A stretch of 64,000 nt of DNA from Pseudomonadota bacterium (GTDB lineage: Bacteria > Pseudomonadota > Alphaproteobacteria > Rhizobiales > MH13): positions 62,001 to 126,000 of the forward strand of contig JBCCPK010000002.1 of NCBI GenBank assembly GCA_039024915.1, written 5' to 3'. Below, piece after piece: positions 45,450-54,572 of this stretch (position 1 is its first letter; each line of letters opens with the position of its first letter). The notes below the pieces were generated by a model. It was given only the letters and a program-made list of their open reading frames with translations, was not told the origin of the DNA and did no database searches. The position numbers were made by a program, and so were the translations under genes.

Positions 45450-46847
45450 CTATGCCACCGCGACATCTGGCAGACCTCTCCGAGAGAGCACGACAAAACG
45501 CATTGCCATAGCAAACAGCGAGAAAACGCTGCTCAGTAGGATAGCTTGGTAGAGCCCCAGAGGTCCGCCGCCTAGGTGGACGGCCAGCACCCAGCCCAGT
45601 GGCACCATGATAGCCCAATAGCTCACCAGGTGGGCCAAAGTTGGCACCCAGCTATCTCCCCTGCCGCGGCAGGCATGGTTGAGCACGGTTTGTCCGCCAT
45701 CAGCGATAAGGGCCGCAACCATCCAAACCATCACTGGAGCCGCCGCAAGGAGAACCGCTTCGTCCGTCGTCAAAATGCCGAGAAACCAACGAGGCGCCAG
45801 AAGGAACAGGGCACAGAAGACCAGCGAGCAGAAAACGGAAAGCGAGAATCCAGCCCATCCGGCCCAAACCATGTCCCGAAGACTTCCCCTGCCCCAAGCG
45901 TTGCCCACGCGAACTTGCGTTGCTCCCGCAATTCCAAATGAGATCATGAAGGTGACGGCGAACAACTGAAACAGAACGCCCATCGCGGCCAGCCCTATAA
46001 CGCCAAGCAGGCCGGCGATCAGCGTCAATGCTGTAAACGACCCCGCTTCAAGACCGTACGAGACGCCCGATGCTAGTCCCACACGGCTCTGTTCACGCCA
46101 GGTTGGGGCGTGAACAGCCTGATCAGCGTCAGCAGTCGTCGGAGTACCAATTCCATAACGCTGGCGATCGCGAAGTCCAAAAAAGACATAACAATATAAG
46201 CCAACGCCAAGAAACGAAGCGGTGACAAGCGTAGCTAACGCGCAGCCCCACGCACCCAAAGCCGGTATCGGTCCAATGCCAAATACCAGCGTGATACTCA
46301 ATCCAAGGTTCAGGACGTTCGCCAACAAAACCGCAAGCGTGGCTTGGAGCGGTTTTTCAAGTGCTTCGAGGAACATCGCTGAAACGAGGAATAGCCCAAA
46401 AAAAGGCAAACACATCCCAAGCAAAGCGGTAACCTCGCCACCGCCTTCTGCAAGGGTCCTGTCCTGACCCAAAAGCGTAAACAGCCAAGGCGCACCTTGA
46501 ACGATCAACGCAATGACGGACCCGATGACAATCGCAGACACAAGCCCTCGCTTCCAGACGAGAGCGGCATGAACGGGTGCGCCGGCGCCAATCGTTCGCG
46601 ACACGAGCGTGGGAACACCCAAATGCAGCCCAGCAACCATGGCGACAAGACTGTCATAGATTGCATAACCCAGGACATAGAACGCCAGTTGGTCGGCTCC
46701 GGCGCGCCCGACCACGATGACATCGACGGTGGTCATCATCAGGATGCCAACCCGTGACAAGATCACGGGCCAGGCGAGAACCACGGTGCGCCGGAGATGC
46801 CAAGCCAGTCCGGCTTCGGAGCGTTGTTTGCTTGGAGTTGCAGTCAA
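45450..46847 (-). CDS. MATE-family efflux transporter
   Basis: A 465-residue membrane protein with about 12 helices and the MATE fold. Recognisable segments: RRTVVLAWPVILSRVGILMM, VDVIVVGRAGADQLAFYVLG, ATQVRVGNAWGRGSLRDM and GGQTVLNHACRGRGDSW. These exporters use Na+ or H+ to expel cationic drugs or metabolites. The start is TTG 46847, directly after the TGA of the sugar isomerase with no spacer and no Shine-Dalgarno, so translation probably depends on coupling. Substrate unknown. Confidence 0.9.
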   Translation of the reverse strand: MTATPSKQRSEAGLAWHLRRTVVLAWPVILSRVGILMMTTVDVIVVGRAGADQLAFYVLGYAIYDSLVAMVAGLHLGVPTLVSRTIGAGAPVHAALVWKRGLVSAIVIGSVIALIVQGAPWLFTLLGQDRTLAEGGGEVTALLGMCLPFFGLFLVSAMFLEALEKPLQATLAVLLANVLNLGLSITLVFGIGPIPALGAWGCALATLVTASFLGVGLYCYVFFGLRDRQRYGIGTPTTADADQAVHAPTWREQSRVGLASGVSYGLEAGSFTALTLIAGLLGVIGLAAMGVLFQLFAVTFMISFGIAGATQVRVGNAWGRGSLRDMVWAGWAGFSLSVFCSLVFCALFLLAPRWFLGILTTDEAVLLAAAPVMVWMVAALIADGGQTVLNHACRGRGDSWVPTLAHLVSYWAIMVPLGWVLAVHLGGGPLGLYQAILLSSVFSLFAMAMRFVVLSRRGLPDVAVA

Positions 46848-47561
46848 TCAGACAGCCGGGCTTTGCGGCGCCGCTAGCCAGCGATCATAATCAGACACAA
46901 GAAGGTGGATGGGCGCTTCGTCCTCTTCGACTTCCGTAAATCGCGGAATTTCCTCGCGAAACACGTTATCGATCTCGTCGTCGTTGACTGTCGAAACCTC
47001 ACCAATGAGAACATCCGCTTTCTCCGCCCAAAAGGCGTGCCAGACGCCGGGCATGAGCGTCACGCTTTCTCCGGGCTCGAGCTTTAGCAGACCCCCCGCC
47101 TGCAAGCTCTTCATTCGTCCATCGACGGGCACCGATACAGGTTTAGTTGGATGCAGCCACCCTTCCTCGTCCGGAGCGAACAGTTCGAGCACCAAAGTGC
47201 CGCCGCCTCGGTTGATGATGTCTTCAGCCTTGATGTTGTGCCGGTGCATCGGCGCCAACTGATCTTTCCGCGAGATCATGATCTTTTCCGCGTAGACCAT
47301 ACCGCCACCGGCTTCTAAGTCAGCCAAAAGCCCGTTGCGAACGGTAAAAAGGAAGAGCCCTGTTTCGCTGAACGCACCGGTCGCATAATCGGTCACGTCC
47401 CAACCCATACGCCGCTTTGCAACCTGAGAGACTGTATCCCCCGAGCAATTCGACACCAGCTGGTCAGGCGTCCAGTACGCGAAGGGCGGCAGTGTGTAGG
47501 AGAAGGAGCGGAAAAACGCGTCGCCCTGCCGGACGATTTCATTGATTTCAGATCGCTTCAT
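46848..47561 (-). CDS. D-lyxose / D-mannose family sugar isomerase
   Basis: A 237-residue cupin-fold isomerase (formerly DUF1498; D-lyxose ketol-isomerase family). N-terminal MKRSEINEIVRQGDAFF is characteristic. Metal ligands are expected at His106, His108 and Glu113 (APMHRHNIKAEDIINRGGG) with His175 (MPGVWHAFW). The enzyme interconverts D-lyxose with D-xylulose and D-mannose with D-fructose. It abuts the MATE gene and lies near a LacI regulator. With the alpha-mannosidase 10 kb away, mannose to fructose is the more interesting possibility. Confidence 0.88.
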   Translation of the reverse strand: MKRSEINEIVRQGDAFFRSFSYTLPPFAYWTPDQLVSNCSGDTVSQVAKRRMGWDVTDYATGAFSETGLFLFTVRNGLLADLEAGGGMVYAEKIMISRKDQLAPMHRHNIKAEDIINRGGGTLVLELFAPDEEGWLHPTKPVSVPVDGRMKSLQAGGLLKLEPGESVTLMPGVWHAFWAEKADVLIGEVSTVNDDEIDNVFREEIPRFTEVEEDEAPIHLLVSDYDRWLAAPQSPAV

Positions 47562-47644
47562 GGAACAAGGCCGCCCTACCCATATCGACTTGGAGCGGCG
47601 ATAGGTGTCACGGCAACCGCAAGTAGGTCAATAAAACAAGCGGG

Positions 47645-47950
47645 TCAGTGTATGGGAAAATCTCCGTCCACATGCCGCCACACACCCGGGCTGATCAGTC
47701 TCCGGTGGGCAAACTGCACTGAATGCAGTGGCCCGTCGAGTTCGGCTTTCCAGAAAGCAATGAATTTCTCCAGGCGCGGAAATTCCGGTGCAAGGTCGAG
47801 CGTCTGCCAGATAAAGGTCTGCAGCAAGCTGGGATGATCAGGCATCCGATAGAGGATATTTGCGGTGGTAAGGCCGTAACCCTCCAACATGAGCTTCATA
47901 TCCTCGCGCGTCGGTGCCGCAGCTGCATTGTGGGGGCTGGGTGCTTGCAT
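47645..47950 (-). CDS. usg: Usg-family protein
   Basis: A 101-residue protein of the Usg family, named for a gene near trp loci in some alphaproteobacteria; it is not an enzyme of known type. Family pattern: LMLEGYGLTTANILYRMPDH, FIWQTLDLAPEFPRLEKFI, FWKAELDGPLHSV. ATG 47950 has CAGGAG about 7 nt upstream; an in-frame codon at 47974 would add 8 residues. Standalone here, with no trp gene nearby. Confidence 0.85.
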   Translation of the reverse strand: MQAPSPHNAAAAPTREDMKLMLEGYGLTTANILYRMPDHPSLLQTFIWQTLDLAPEFPRLEKFIAFWKAELDGPLHSVQFAHRRLISPGVWRHVDGDFPIH

Positions 47951-48092
47951 GGCGTGCTCCTGTTGCTTGCTCACAGATCAGCAAAGCGTCGGCAGGAACG
48001 GTAAACAAGTCCTTAAACTGAGCAGACGTGCACCAATTTTTTCCAATATGATCAGTATGTTAGCAGCCTATCATGGTGAGTGATAACAGCCT

Positions 48093-48953
48093 TTATCCTC
48101 GAACAGGATCCCCGCGATGACGGTTGCGATATCTCCTTGGGGTCGTCCCATGGGCACTTTTGAACTGCCCGTAAAAGTGGCTGAGATTCGGGAGACCGAC
48201 CTCATCGGCGATCTCAACGATGGCCATCGAACTGTGGACGAGCAATCGGGCGGCAGTCGCCATACGCGCCTTCGCCACCAGTGCTGATGGACTACACCCC
48301 GTATACTGACGGGTCGTCCGCGCGACGTGAGCGGGCGTCCGGCCGGAAGCCTGAACGAAACCTTTCACGCCACCCTTGAGGCCTTCCCGGGTATCGAGAT
48401 TTCTCCAGCATTCTAACAGCCAAGCTGGACCATCTTCGACACCCGGAGGCAGCGTGGTGTCGCTGTGCAGAAGGCTGAGCACAGCAAGCAAGAACGCGTC
48501 GAGCGATAAAGGCGTCCGCGCGGCGGCATCCAGTCGGTGACCCCAAAGCGTCAACGCTCGACGAGCCCAAGCCCCCAATGGCCGAACCTCAGGAAGGTGG
48601 CCGGTAGCCCAAAAGGCGGTGCCCGCGACCACCTCACCATGCCGCTGGGCGACGAACTCCAGGGCATCGGAAGGGAAAGCCAGATTGACGAGGAGGGCTG
48701 AGGCTCCAATCGGCTCAAGCTTGTGCACATCAGCCAGGCGCATGAAAACAATGTCGCCGACGCCAAGGTGCTGGTTATGGCCGTTGACTGTGTGGACCAA
48801 TCTCCCACGCTCAAGCCAGAACAGTTCGACATAGTCCTGGGAATGCGGACGCGCCGATGCAAGGGGTGTCGGTCGCAATTCTATTCGAGCGAAATGAAAG
48901 TACTCACCCGTGCTCGTGTAGTCCTCAAGTCTTCGCTGATCGGCCTTTGGCAT
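48093..48953 (-). CDS. AraC-family transcriptional regulator
   Basis: A 286-residue regulator. The N-terminal cupin sensor (HSQDYVELFWLERGRLVHTV, LGVGDIVFMR) is followed by a C-terminal double helix-turn-helix with IVEIADEVGLPNLSHFYGQF and HGTTPRRYRNRH. ATG 48953 is chosen; an in-frame codon at 48992 is possible. Divergent from the phytanoyl-CoA dioxygenase-like gene across about 115 bp, so that gene is the likeliest target. Confidence 0.9.
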   Translation of the reverse strand: MPKADQRRLEDYTSTGEYFHFARIELRPTPLASARPHSQDYVELFWLERGRLVHTVNGHNQHLGVGDIVFMRLADVHKLEPIGASALLVNLAFPSDALEFVAQRHGEVVAGTAFWATGHLPEVRPLGAWARRALTLWGHRLDAAARTPLSLDAFLLAVLSLLHSDTTLPPGVEDGPAWLLECWRNLDTREGLKGGVKGFVQASGRTPAHVARTTRQYTGCSPSALVAKARMATAARLLVHSSMAIVEIADEVGLPNLSHFYGQFKSAHGTTPRRYRNRHRGDPVRG

Positions 48954-49068
48954 CAAAATACCATAAGAAAAACGCCAAATCCGGCAAGACACATCAACAA
49001 AAGAGAAGTCTGTTCGCGGATGTGACGCTGCTCAGGTGGCAACCCACTTCGTAGAAGGCATCCGCTCC

Positions 49069-49899
49069 ATGCTCACGCTTGCCGAACCATATATTTTTCA
49101 GCCGAGCCCAATGAAAGCCGGCCACAAGCTGAGCGCCGCGCAAGTCTCTCACTACAATCGGGAAGGCTACATTAGCGGCTTGAGAGCTTTCGATGCCGAT
49201 GCCGTCGAGGCCAACCGAGCCTACTTCGACAGCCTGCTTCGGCAAGCCGGTCCCGATGGCGGATACGCGGTGAATTGCTTCCAAGCGCGGCTAAGGGGCG
49301 TCTGGGACCTGTGCACAAATCCACTCATTCTCAACCACGTCGAAGACATCATCGGCCCCGACATCATCTGCTGGGCGTCTCACTTTTTTGCGAAACTGCC
49401 TGGCGACCCACGCGCGGTTCCCTGGCACCAGGACGCAATCTTCTGGCATCTGGCGCCTAGCCGCACGGTTACGGTTTGGCTCGCGATTGATGATGCCGAC
49501 GAGGATAATGGTGCCTTGCAGTTCATTCCTCAGACACATGACAAGGGCCGCCTTGCTTGGAGGAAAGCCGGCGATCGCGATGTGCTCGACAAAAGCATCG
49601 TCGACGTGGATTCACTTGGCGAGCCCGTCTTCAACACCCTGAAGGCCGGCGAGTTCTCCTTGCATGCCGACATGCTGGCCCATGGATCGCGACCCAACCT
49701 TTCCGGTCGCCGGCGCTGTGGTCTGACGATCCGTTACTGTCCACCAGAGGTGACCGTTACGGATAAGACGTGGCGCCGCGGGATCGAGCCAATCATCTGC
49801 CGGGGAAAGGAGAGAACCGGCCATTGGGAGCATCATCAGCGCCCAAGTAGCGACGCGTTCGACCCTTCAAAAGGTCCGCGCAATGTCGGGGGAAATTAG
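49069..49899 (+). CDS. Phytanoyl-CoA dioxygenase-like Fe(II)/2-oxoglutarate oxygenase
   Basis: A 276-residue PhyH-family enzyme. Iron ligands: His120 and Asp122 in VPWHQDAIFW, and a distal His205 in MLAHGSRPN. A 2-oxoglutarate-binding Arg lies in GRRRCGLTIRY. The middle NGALQFIPQTHDKG is a family mark. Substrate is unknown; bacterial members hydroxylate very diverse small molecules, so phytanoyl-CoA is unlikely. Starts possible: GTG 49036, ATG 49069 (GAAGG upstream, used) and ATG 49111. Its stop overlaps the convergent transporter gene by 4 nt. Confidence 0.88.
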   Translation: MLTLAEPYIFQPSPMKAGHKLSAAQVSHYNREGYISGLRAFDADAVEANRAYFDSLLRQAGPDGGYAVNCFQARLRGVWDLCTNPLILNHVEDIIGPDIICWASHFFAKLPGDPRAVPWHQDAIFWHLAPSRTVTVWLAIDDADEDNGALQFIPQTHDKGRLAWRKAGDRDVLDKSIVDVDSLGEPVFNTLKAGEFSLHADMLAHGSRPNLSGRRRCGLTIRYCPPEVTVTDKTWRRGIEPIICRGKERTGHWEHHQRPSSDAFDPSKGPRNVGGN

Positions 49900-50369
49900 A
49901 CGCGCGACAGAAGCAGCCCACCAAGAACGAGGACGACTGCCATGATGCGTGTGGGAGAAACAGCCCGTGCCTCAAGTCCGAAAGCGCCCGTTGCGTCAAT
50001 GACGAGGGCCGCAAGTAGCTGACCCAGAACCGCTGCCGCGACTAGGGTTACGACCCCAACACGTGGCACGCTCCAAAGGGCAGCCAGAACATAAGTGGTT
50101 CCCAAAAGCCCGCCGATCCAGACCCAGCTCGGCGCCTCTGCGAGATCGGGCAGCGCAAAACCGCGACCGCTCGATACCACGCCCGCCAACCAGATAATCA
50201 GTAACGCGACGAAACCGACGAAGAAGGAAACACAGGCGGTTAGGACCGGATCGTCAAGAAAGCGATTCAAGGTCGCATTTATGGGCGCCTGGATGGAAAT
50301 GGACATTCCGCCGATCATCATCAACAGGATCGCAATCGCGATGATGAGTGGGGTCGGTTCACTGGGCAT
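49896..50369 (-). CDS. DMT-family transporter, YdcZ/DUF606 type
   Basis: A 157-residue protein with five hydrophobic helices. The pattern QAPINATLNRFLDDPVLTAC early and GQLLAALVIDATGAFGLE late identifies the small DUF606 (YdcZ) branch of the drug/metabolite transporter superfamily. These single-domain proteins probably act as dimers. ATG 50369 with GGAAC upstream is chosen over a much longer frame. It converges with the dioxygenase gene and faces away from the next gene across 103 bp. Substrate unknown. Confidence 0.85.
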   Translation of the reverse strand: MPSEPTPLIIAIAILLMMIGGMSISIQAPINATLNRFLDDPVLTACVSFFVGFVALLIIWLAGVVSSGRGFALPDLAEAPSWVWIGGLLGTTYVLAALWSVPRVGVVTLVAAAVLGQLLAALVIDATGAFGLEARAVSPTRIMAVVLVLGGLLLSRV

Positions 50370-50472
50370 AAAAGTTCCGTTGCTTTGGGTATGTTTGCGG
50401 GGCTTGCTTGGCCCGATACACTGGGCGAACAGGAATTTCGTTCCCCGCCTTCGAACAAGGACGATCACACCA

Positions 50473-51153
50473 ATGCAAGTAAAATGGTACGGCCAAGCCG
50501 CGTTTCTGTTGACCGCCGCTGACGGTACGCGCGTCATCACCGACCCTTACACGCCCGAACTGTTGGGATACAGCCCGATTCTGGATGAGGCCGATTTAGT
50601 CATCATTTCGTCGGCCGATGACCAAGCCCATTGTCGTGCTGATCTGATAGGCGGCAAGCCCAAGGTTATCAATGCGCTTGATACAGCGCTCGGGGGTGGC
50701 CTTGCGCGTGCGGCCGGGGTCGAAGTTCGCGCAATTGAGGCTGCAGAATGGGAGCACCATCCTCGAGGCGTACCCGGTCAAAATGGCATGTACAGGTTTG
50801 AACTCGATGGGATGAAGATCGCCCACATGGGTGATGTCGGCAATCCGCTCAACAAAAAACAGATGGCCTTTTTTGAGGACGTCGATGTGCTGCTGGCGTT
50901 GGCCGGCGGTTACCTGACCATTGAGTTGCCCAACCTCGATGAGCTGATCAAAACGGTCAAACCAAAGTTGGTGATCCCGATGCATTTCAGGACCCTCACA
51001 TACAAGCCGCGCAACACGATGTGGATCGAGAGTTTCCTGTCCTATTTCGACGACAGCGATGTGGACTTCGCACTTGATCACACCGTTAACCTGATGCCTG
51101 ACGATATCCCTGCCACGACACGCGTCCTCGTGATGGATTACGCCCGTCACTGA
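50473..51153 (+). CDS. Metallo-beta-lactamase-fold protein with degenerate metal site
   Basis: A 226-residue protein with the overall pattern of small MBL-fold hydrolases of the UPF0173/YtkL type: an N-terminal MQVKWYGQAAFLL, a retained HMGDVG and a retained VIPMHFRTL. The place of the metal motif HxHxDH reads SSADDQAH (residues 46-53), so at least two expected histidines and the Asp are missing. It may be inactive, bind metal differently, or have a regulatory role. ATG 50473 is chosen over a longer upstream frame that overlaps the transporter on the other strand. Confidence 0.8.
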   Translation: MQVKWYGQAAFLLTAADGTRVITDPYTPELLGYSPILDEADLVIISSADDQAHCRADLIGGKPKVINALDTALGGGLARAAGVEVRAIEAAEWEHHPRGVPGQNGMYRFELDGMKIAHMGDVGNPLNKKQMAFFEDVDVLLALAGGYLTIELPNLDELIKTVKPKLVIPMHFRTLTYKPRNTMWIESFLSYFDDSDVDFALDHTVNLMPDDIPATTRVLVMDYARH

Positions 51154-51661
51154 CGCTGAGTTGTACGCTGAACGTTTGCGGCCATCTTATCCGTGGTCAC
51201 GGGACAGGTGACGTCTCTCGCCTGCAGACCTGGCACCTAAATGATCGGCCTGATCGGCGTCGGCACACATCGGGGCAGCGGACTTTGTATCGTTGCAATG
51301 TCAGGCAAAAGTATCGCGCCGGCTGGAGCCTCACGCCTGTCCTTTGCTTCGTTCATCCCGCCTAACCGATTGGCACCGGCCCTCCTCTTCCCGACCCAAC
51401 AGATAAGGACCAACAGGCCGCGCAGCGCCCGTGTGAAAGCCGCGAACGCCAAGGATTGCAAGCTGCATCACGCTGACGATGGCAGCGCGCTCGCTGCCTT
51501 CGCTGGACGGCGCGAACCTCAAACGACGAGCGATGATGCCGCAGGTTTTGCATACGCTTGCAAACTTATTCGTACTAGACTTATTCTGAAGGCGGATTAG
51601 CATCATGGAAAAGCGGAAGCGGTTTTGAAAACTCGAGCCGCCGGGTTCAAGGGAGGAAATA
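51154..51661. other. Long intergenic region upstream of the ABC transporter operon
   Basis: 508 bp. Open frames on both strands cover parts of it, but none has a conserved look or a good start, so no gene is called; decayed coding sequence is possible. Near its 3' end two exact copies of CTTATTC (51565-51571 and 51580-51586, 15 bp apart) lie about 75-97 bp before the transporter start, and may be regulator half-sites. GGGAGG before 51662 is the transporter ribosome-binding site. Confidence 0.55.
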
Positions 51662-53395
51662 ATGACCCATCTTCAGGCCAGCCTTCTGGCAGGTACAGCG
51701 TTGGCGCTTGCCTTTACGGGGACCGTTAACGCACAAGATGTTCCCCGCGAAGACACCGTCATCTTCGATATCGACCGGACGATCCGGGATCCTGAGAATT
51801 TCAACCCGTTCACGCCCGGTGTTAAACGTCAGCACGGCGCGCATCAGACGATGTGGGAGCCTCTTTTCATCCTCAATTATGAGAGCGGTGAAATTGAACC
51901 GTGGCTGGCGACGGGTTTTGAATCCAATGAGGCGCAGGATGAGTGGACGCTTACCTTGCGCGACGGTGTCACATGGTCGGATGGAGAGGCCTTCAACGCT
52001 GATGACGTCGTCTTCACCGTCCAGATGGCACTGGACAATGAAGGCCTGTCCGAGCGTGAGCCGGCAACCATCCAGGCGCAAGTTGCTTCCGTTGAAAAGG
52101 TTGATGATCTGACGGTCACTTTCACGCTCAACAACTCCAATCCCCGCTTTGTTCTTGAGAATTTCGCCAACCGTATCTTTGGCTCGTTCTTGATCATGCC
52201 CGAGCATGTCTGGGCTGGCGAAGATCCTTCAACCTTCGCGTTCAATCCGCCGATCGGCACCGGCCCTTACACGATGACGTCCATGGCCACCAACCGGGCT
52301 ATCTGGGATCGAAACGATGATTGGTGGGGCGCTGCATCGGGCTTTATGGACCTGCCTGAGCCGCAACGCGTGATCTTCCTTGAGTCCGGCGGCGAGGAGA
52401 ACCGCGCCCAGCTGATGGTCGCGAACGAAATGGACGCTGCACAGGCCGTAACGCTTGGCACCTTCGAGGCCATGCAGTTCCAAAACCCGAACGTTATCGC
52501 TTGGTTTGATGACCTTCCATATGCCTGGCCCGATCCATGTGCTCGCCAAATGGAATTCAACACCACCGTTGCGCCCTGGGATAACGCGGATATGCGTCGC
52601 GCGGTGGAGATGCTGATCGATCGCAATCAGATCGTGAACGTCGCCTACGAAGGGACAACTCAGCCGTCACGGACCATGTTCGTGCAGTACGGCGCGATGG
52701 ACCCATTCATTGATGCCATCGAGGCTGCCGGTCACGGCTTCACTGCCGAAGCGGACGTCGACGGCGCGAAAGCGATCATCGAAGCCAACGGCTACACCAT
52801 GGGTGGCGACGGTATCTTCGAACGCGATGGCGAAGATCTTGTTGCCAACATCCACGTGAACTCGGCATCACCGGAATATACGCGTACAATCGACGTCATT
52901 GTCGAGCAGCTCAATCGGGCCGGTATATCGGCCCGCTCCGTGCCGGTCGAAAACTCCGTGTTCTGGGGCGAGGTCCTGCCGCTTGGCGGCTACGACATGA
53001 GCTATTCATGGCTGTCCTGCGGTTCGGTAAATGAGCCTTGGGCATCGATGAACCGCTACACCAACGCAACGATTGCCCCGATCGGTGAACGGGCTCCGGG
53101 CTTCAACAATACCGGTCGGTGGAACAGCGATGCCACGGCTTCCTACACCGAAATCGTCGAACAGATGGGCACCATGCCGATTGGCGATCCATCGATTGTG
53201 GACATGGTTGCTGAAGCGCACGGCTTCCTTGCTGATGAGGTGCCGTTCGTCCCGCTGGTTCAGGCCGCGAAGCTCTTGCCTTTTAATGAGACCTTCTGGA
53301 CGGGTTGGCCAACCGCCGAGAACAACTACAATCACCCCGCATTTTGGTGGGGGTCAGCACACCAGATCATCCACAATCTGGAAAAGGCTGAATAA
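51662..53395 (+). CDS. ABC transporter solute-binding protein, family 5
   Basis: A 577-residue periplasmic protein of the peptide/nickel/opine-binding family 5. Signal peptide about 1-24 (ASLLAGTALALAFTGTVNAQ). Typical early text: TMWEPLFILNYESGEIEPWL, then TLRDGVTWSDGEAFNADDVV. Family 5 proteins bind peptides, but also oligosaccharides (for example in Thermotoga). Here the operon carries an alpha-mannosidase, so a mannose-containing solute is more likely than a peptide. GGGAGGAAATA before the ATG gives strong initiation, and a terminator-like hairpin follows. Confidence 0.93.
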   Translation: MTHLQASLLAGTALALAFTGTVNAQDVPREDTVIFDIDRTIRDPENFNPFTPGVKRQHGAHQTMWEPLFILNYESGEIEPWLATGFESNEAQDEWTLTLRDGVTWSDGEAFNADDVVFTVQMALDNEGLSEREPATIQAQVASVEKVDDLTVTFTLNNSNPRFVLENFANRIFGSFLIMPEHVWAGEDPSTFAFNPPIGTGPYTMTSMATNRAIWDRNDDWWGAASGFMDLPEPQRVIFLESGGEENRAQLMVANEMDAAQAVTLGTFEAMQFQNPNVIAWFDDLPYAWPDPCARQMEFNTTVAPWDNADMRRAVEMLIDRNQIVNVAYEGTTQPSRTMFVQYGAMDPFIDAIEAAGHGFTAEADVDGAKAIIEANGYTMGGDGIFERDGEDLVANIHVNSASPEYTRTIDVIVEQLNRAGISARSVPVENSVFWGEVLPLGGYDMSYSWLSCGSVNEPWASMNRYTNATIAPIGERAPGFNNTGRWNSDATASYTEIVEQMGTMPIGDPSIVDMVAEAHGFLADEVPFVPLVQAAKLLPFNETFWTGWPTAENNYNHPAFWWGSAHQIIHNLEKAE

Positions 53396-53409
53396 AGACA
53401 TCAGCAAAG

Positions 53410-53440
53410 GGCGGGACGCGGACGAGCGTCCCGCCTTTTT
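53410..53440 (+). terminator. Intercistronic terminator-like hairpin
   Basis: Perfect 10-bp stem GGCGGGACGC (53410-53419) / GCGTCCCGCC (53426-53435) with a 6-nt loop and five T (53436-53440). It lies 14 nt after the solute-binding gene and 50 nt before the first permease. It probably ends most transcripts so that binding protein exceeds permease and ATPase, and protects the upstream mRNA end. Confidence 0.8.
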
Positions 53441-53489
53441 CGTAAGGTCGCGACCATAAGCGGCAAAAACAAACCAGGGGGACAAGGGC

Positions 53490-54572
53490 ATGAGCGGCGC
53501 TACGGCCAGCGTTCCGAACAGCGGCGGCACCATCTTCGGAATTCCGTCGTCCTATATCGTCAATCGCCTGATCACGTTCGTTTTAACGGTCTGGATTGCG
53601 GCGACACTGATCTGGATTATTCCACGGCTTTCACCGGTTGACCCTGCCGAAGTCATGCTCGGGCGGATGGCATCTGGTGGTGCATTCGTCGAAGGGTCCG
53701 ATCAGATCCTTGAACAGTTACGCGAGCGCTTTGGCCTCAACGAGCCTCTTTGGGTTCAGTACCTGCTTTACCTGCGTTCGATCATCACCTTCGATTTTGG
53801 CCTATCGGCGGCAAGCTTTCCGACACCCGTCGCCGCCCTGATCTGGCAGGCGTTGCCTTGGACCATCGGCCTGATGCTCCTGTCGGTGATCATCACCTTC
53901 ATCATCGGCAACGCACTCGGCGCGTTTATGGTGTGGGAGCGGACACCGAAAGTCTGGAAGGTGGTGATCCCAAGCTTGATGATATTCACCGCGATCCCGC
54001 CCATTTTGTCTGGCCTGCTGCTTCTGTATCTGTTCGCGATAAAGATGCGACAATGGACCGGGGGCGATTTGTTTTTTCCATTGACCGGGTCCTACGGCAT
54101 CAACGTGGAACCTGGCTGGACACTCGAGTTCGCCAATTCGGTTATCTACCACGGCACGCTGCCGGCCCTTTCGATCATCCTGGTGACTTTCGGCTTCTGG
54201 ACGCTCGGCATGCGGGGGCTGATGATCACCGTCCAAGGCGAAGACTATGTGAACCTTGCCAAGGCCAAGGGGCTTAAGCCGCGCTATGTGCTCTACAAGT
54301 ACATGGTCCGCAACGCGATCCTGCCGCAGGTGACTGCGTTCGCTCTGAAGATCGGACTGCTCGTCTCCGGCCAAATTCTAGTCGAGCGGATATTCTCCTA
54401 CAACGGCATGGGCAAGCTGCTCTACGACGCAATCCTCGATCAGGACTTCGCCGTCATTCAGGGCGTGAGTTTCATCATCATTTTGATGACCGCGGTGTCC
54501 GTCTTTCTGGTCGATCTCATTTATCCGCTGATCGATCCGCGAATACGGCAATCAACCGAGGGAGGTTCGTAA
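53490..54572 (+). CDS. ABC transporter permease, DppB/OppB-like
   Basis: A 360-residue inner-membrane permease. Six helices are expected; the first (about 25-45) follows a Gly/Ser/Thr leader. The DppB-type motif PRLSPVDPAEVMLGR and the EAA-type loop ending MRGLMITVQGEDYVNLAKAK are present. It ends with a 1-nt overlap (TAATG) into the second permease, so the two form a heterodimer. Confidence 0.94.
   Translation: MSGATASVPNSGGTIFGIPSSYIVNRLITFVLTVWIAATLIWIIPRLSPVDPAEVMLGRMASGGAFVEGSDQILEQLRERFGLNEPLWVQYLLYLRSIITFDFGLSAASFPTPVAALIWQALPWTIGLMLLSVIITFIIGNALGAFMVWERTPKVWKVVIPSLMIFTAIPPILSGLLLLYLFAIKMRQWTGGDLFFPLTGSYGINVEPGWTLEFANSVIYHGTLPALSIILVTFGFWTLGMRGLMITVQGEDYVNLAKAKGLKPRYVLYKYMVRNAILPQVTAFALKIGLLVSGQILVERIFSYNGMGKLLYDAILDQDFAVIQGVSFIIILMTAVSVFLVDLIYPLIDPRIRQSTEGGS

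Noticed and set aside
51241-51600. A possible 119-residue protein in the long intergenic region
   Set aside because: No Shine-Dalgarno, no recognisable family, and overlapping frames on the opposite strand look equally unconvincing.
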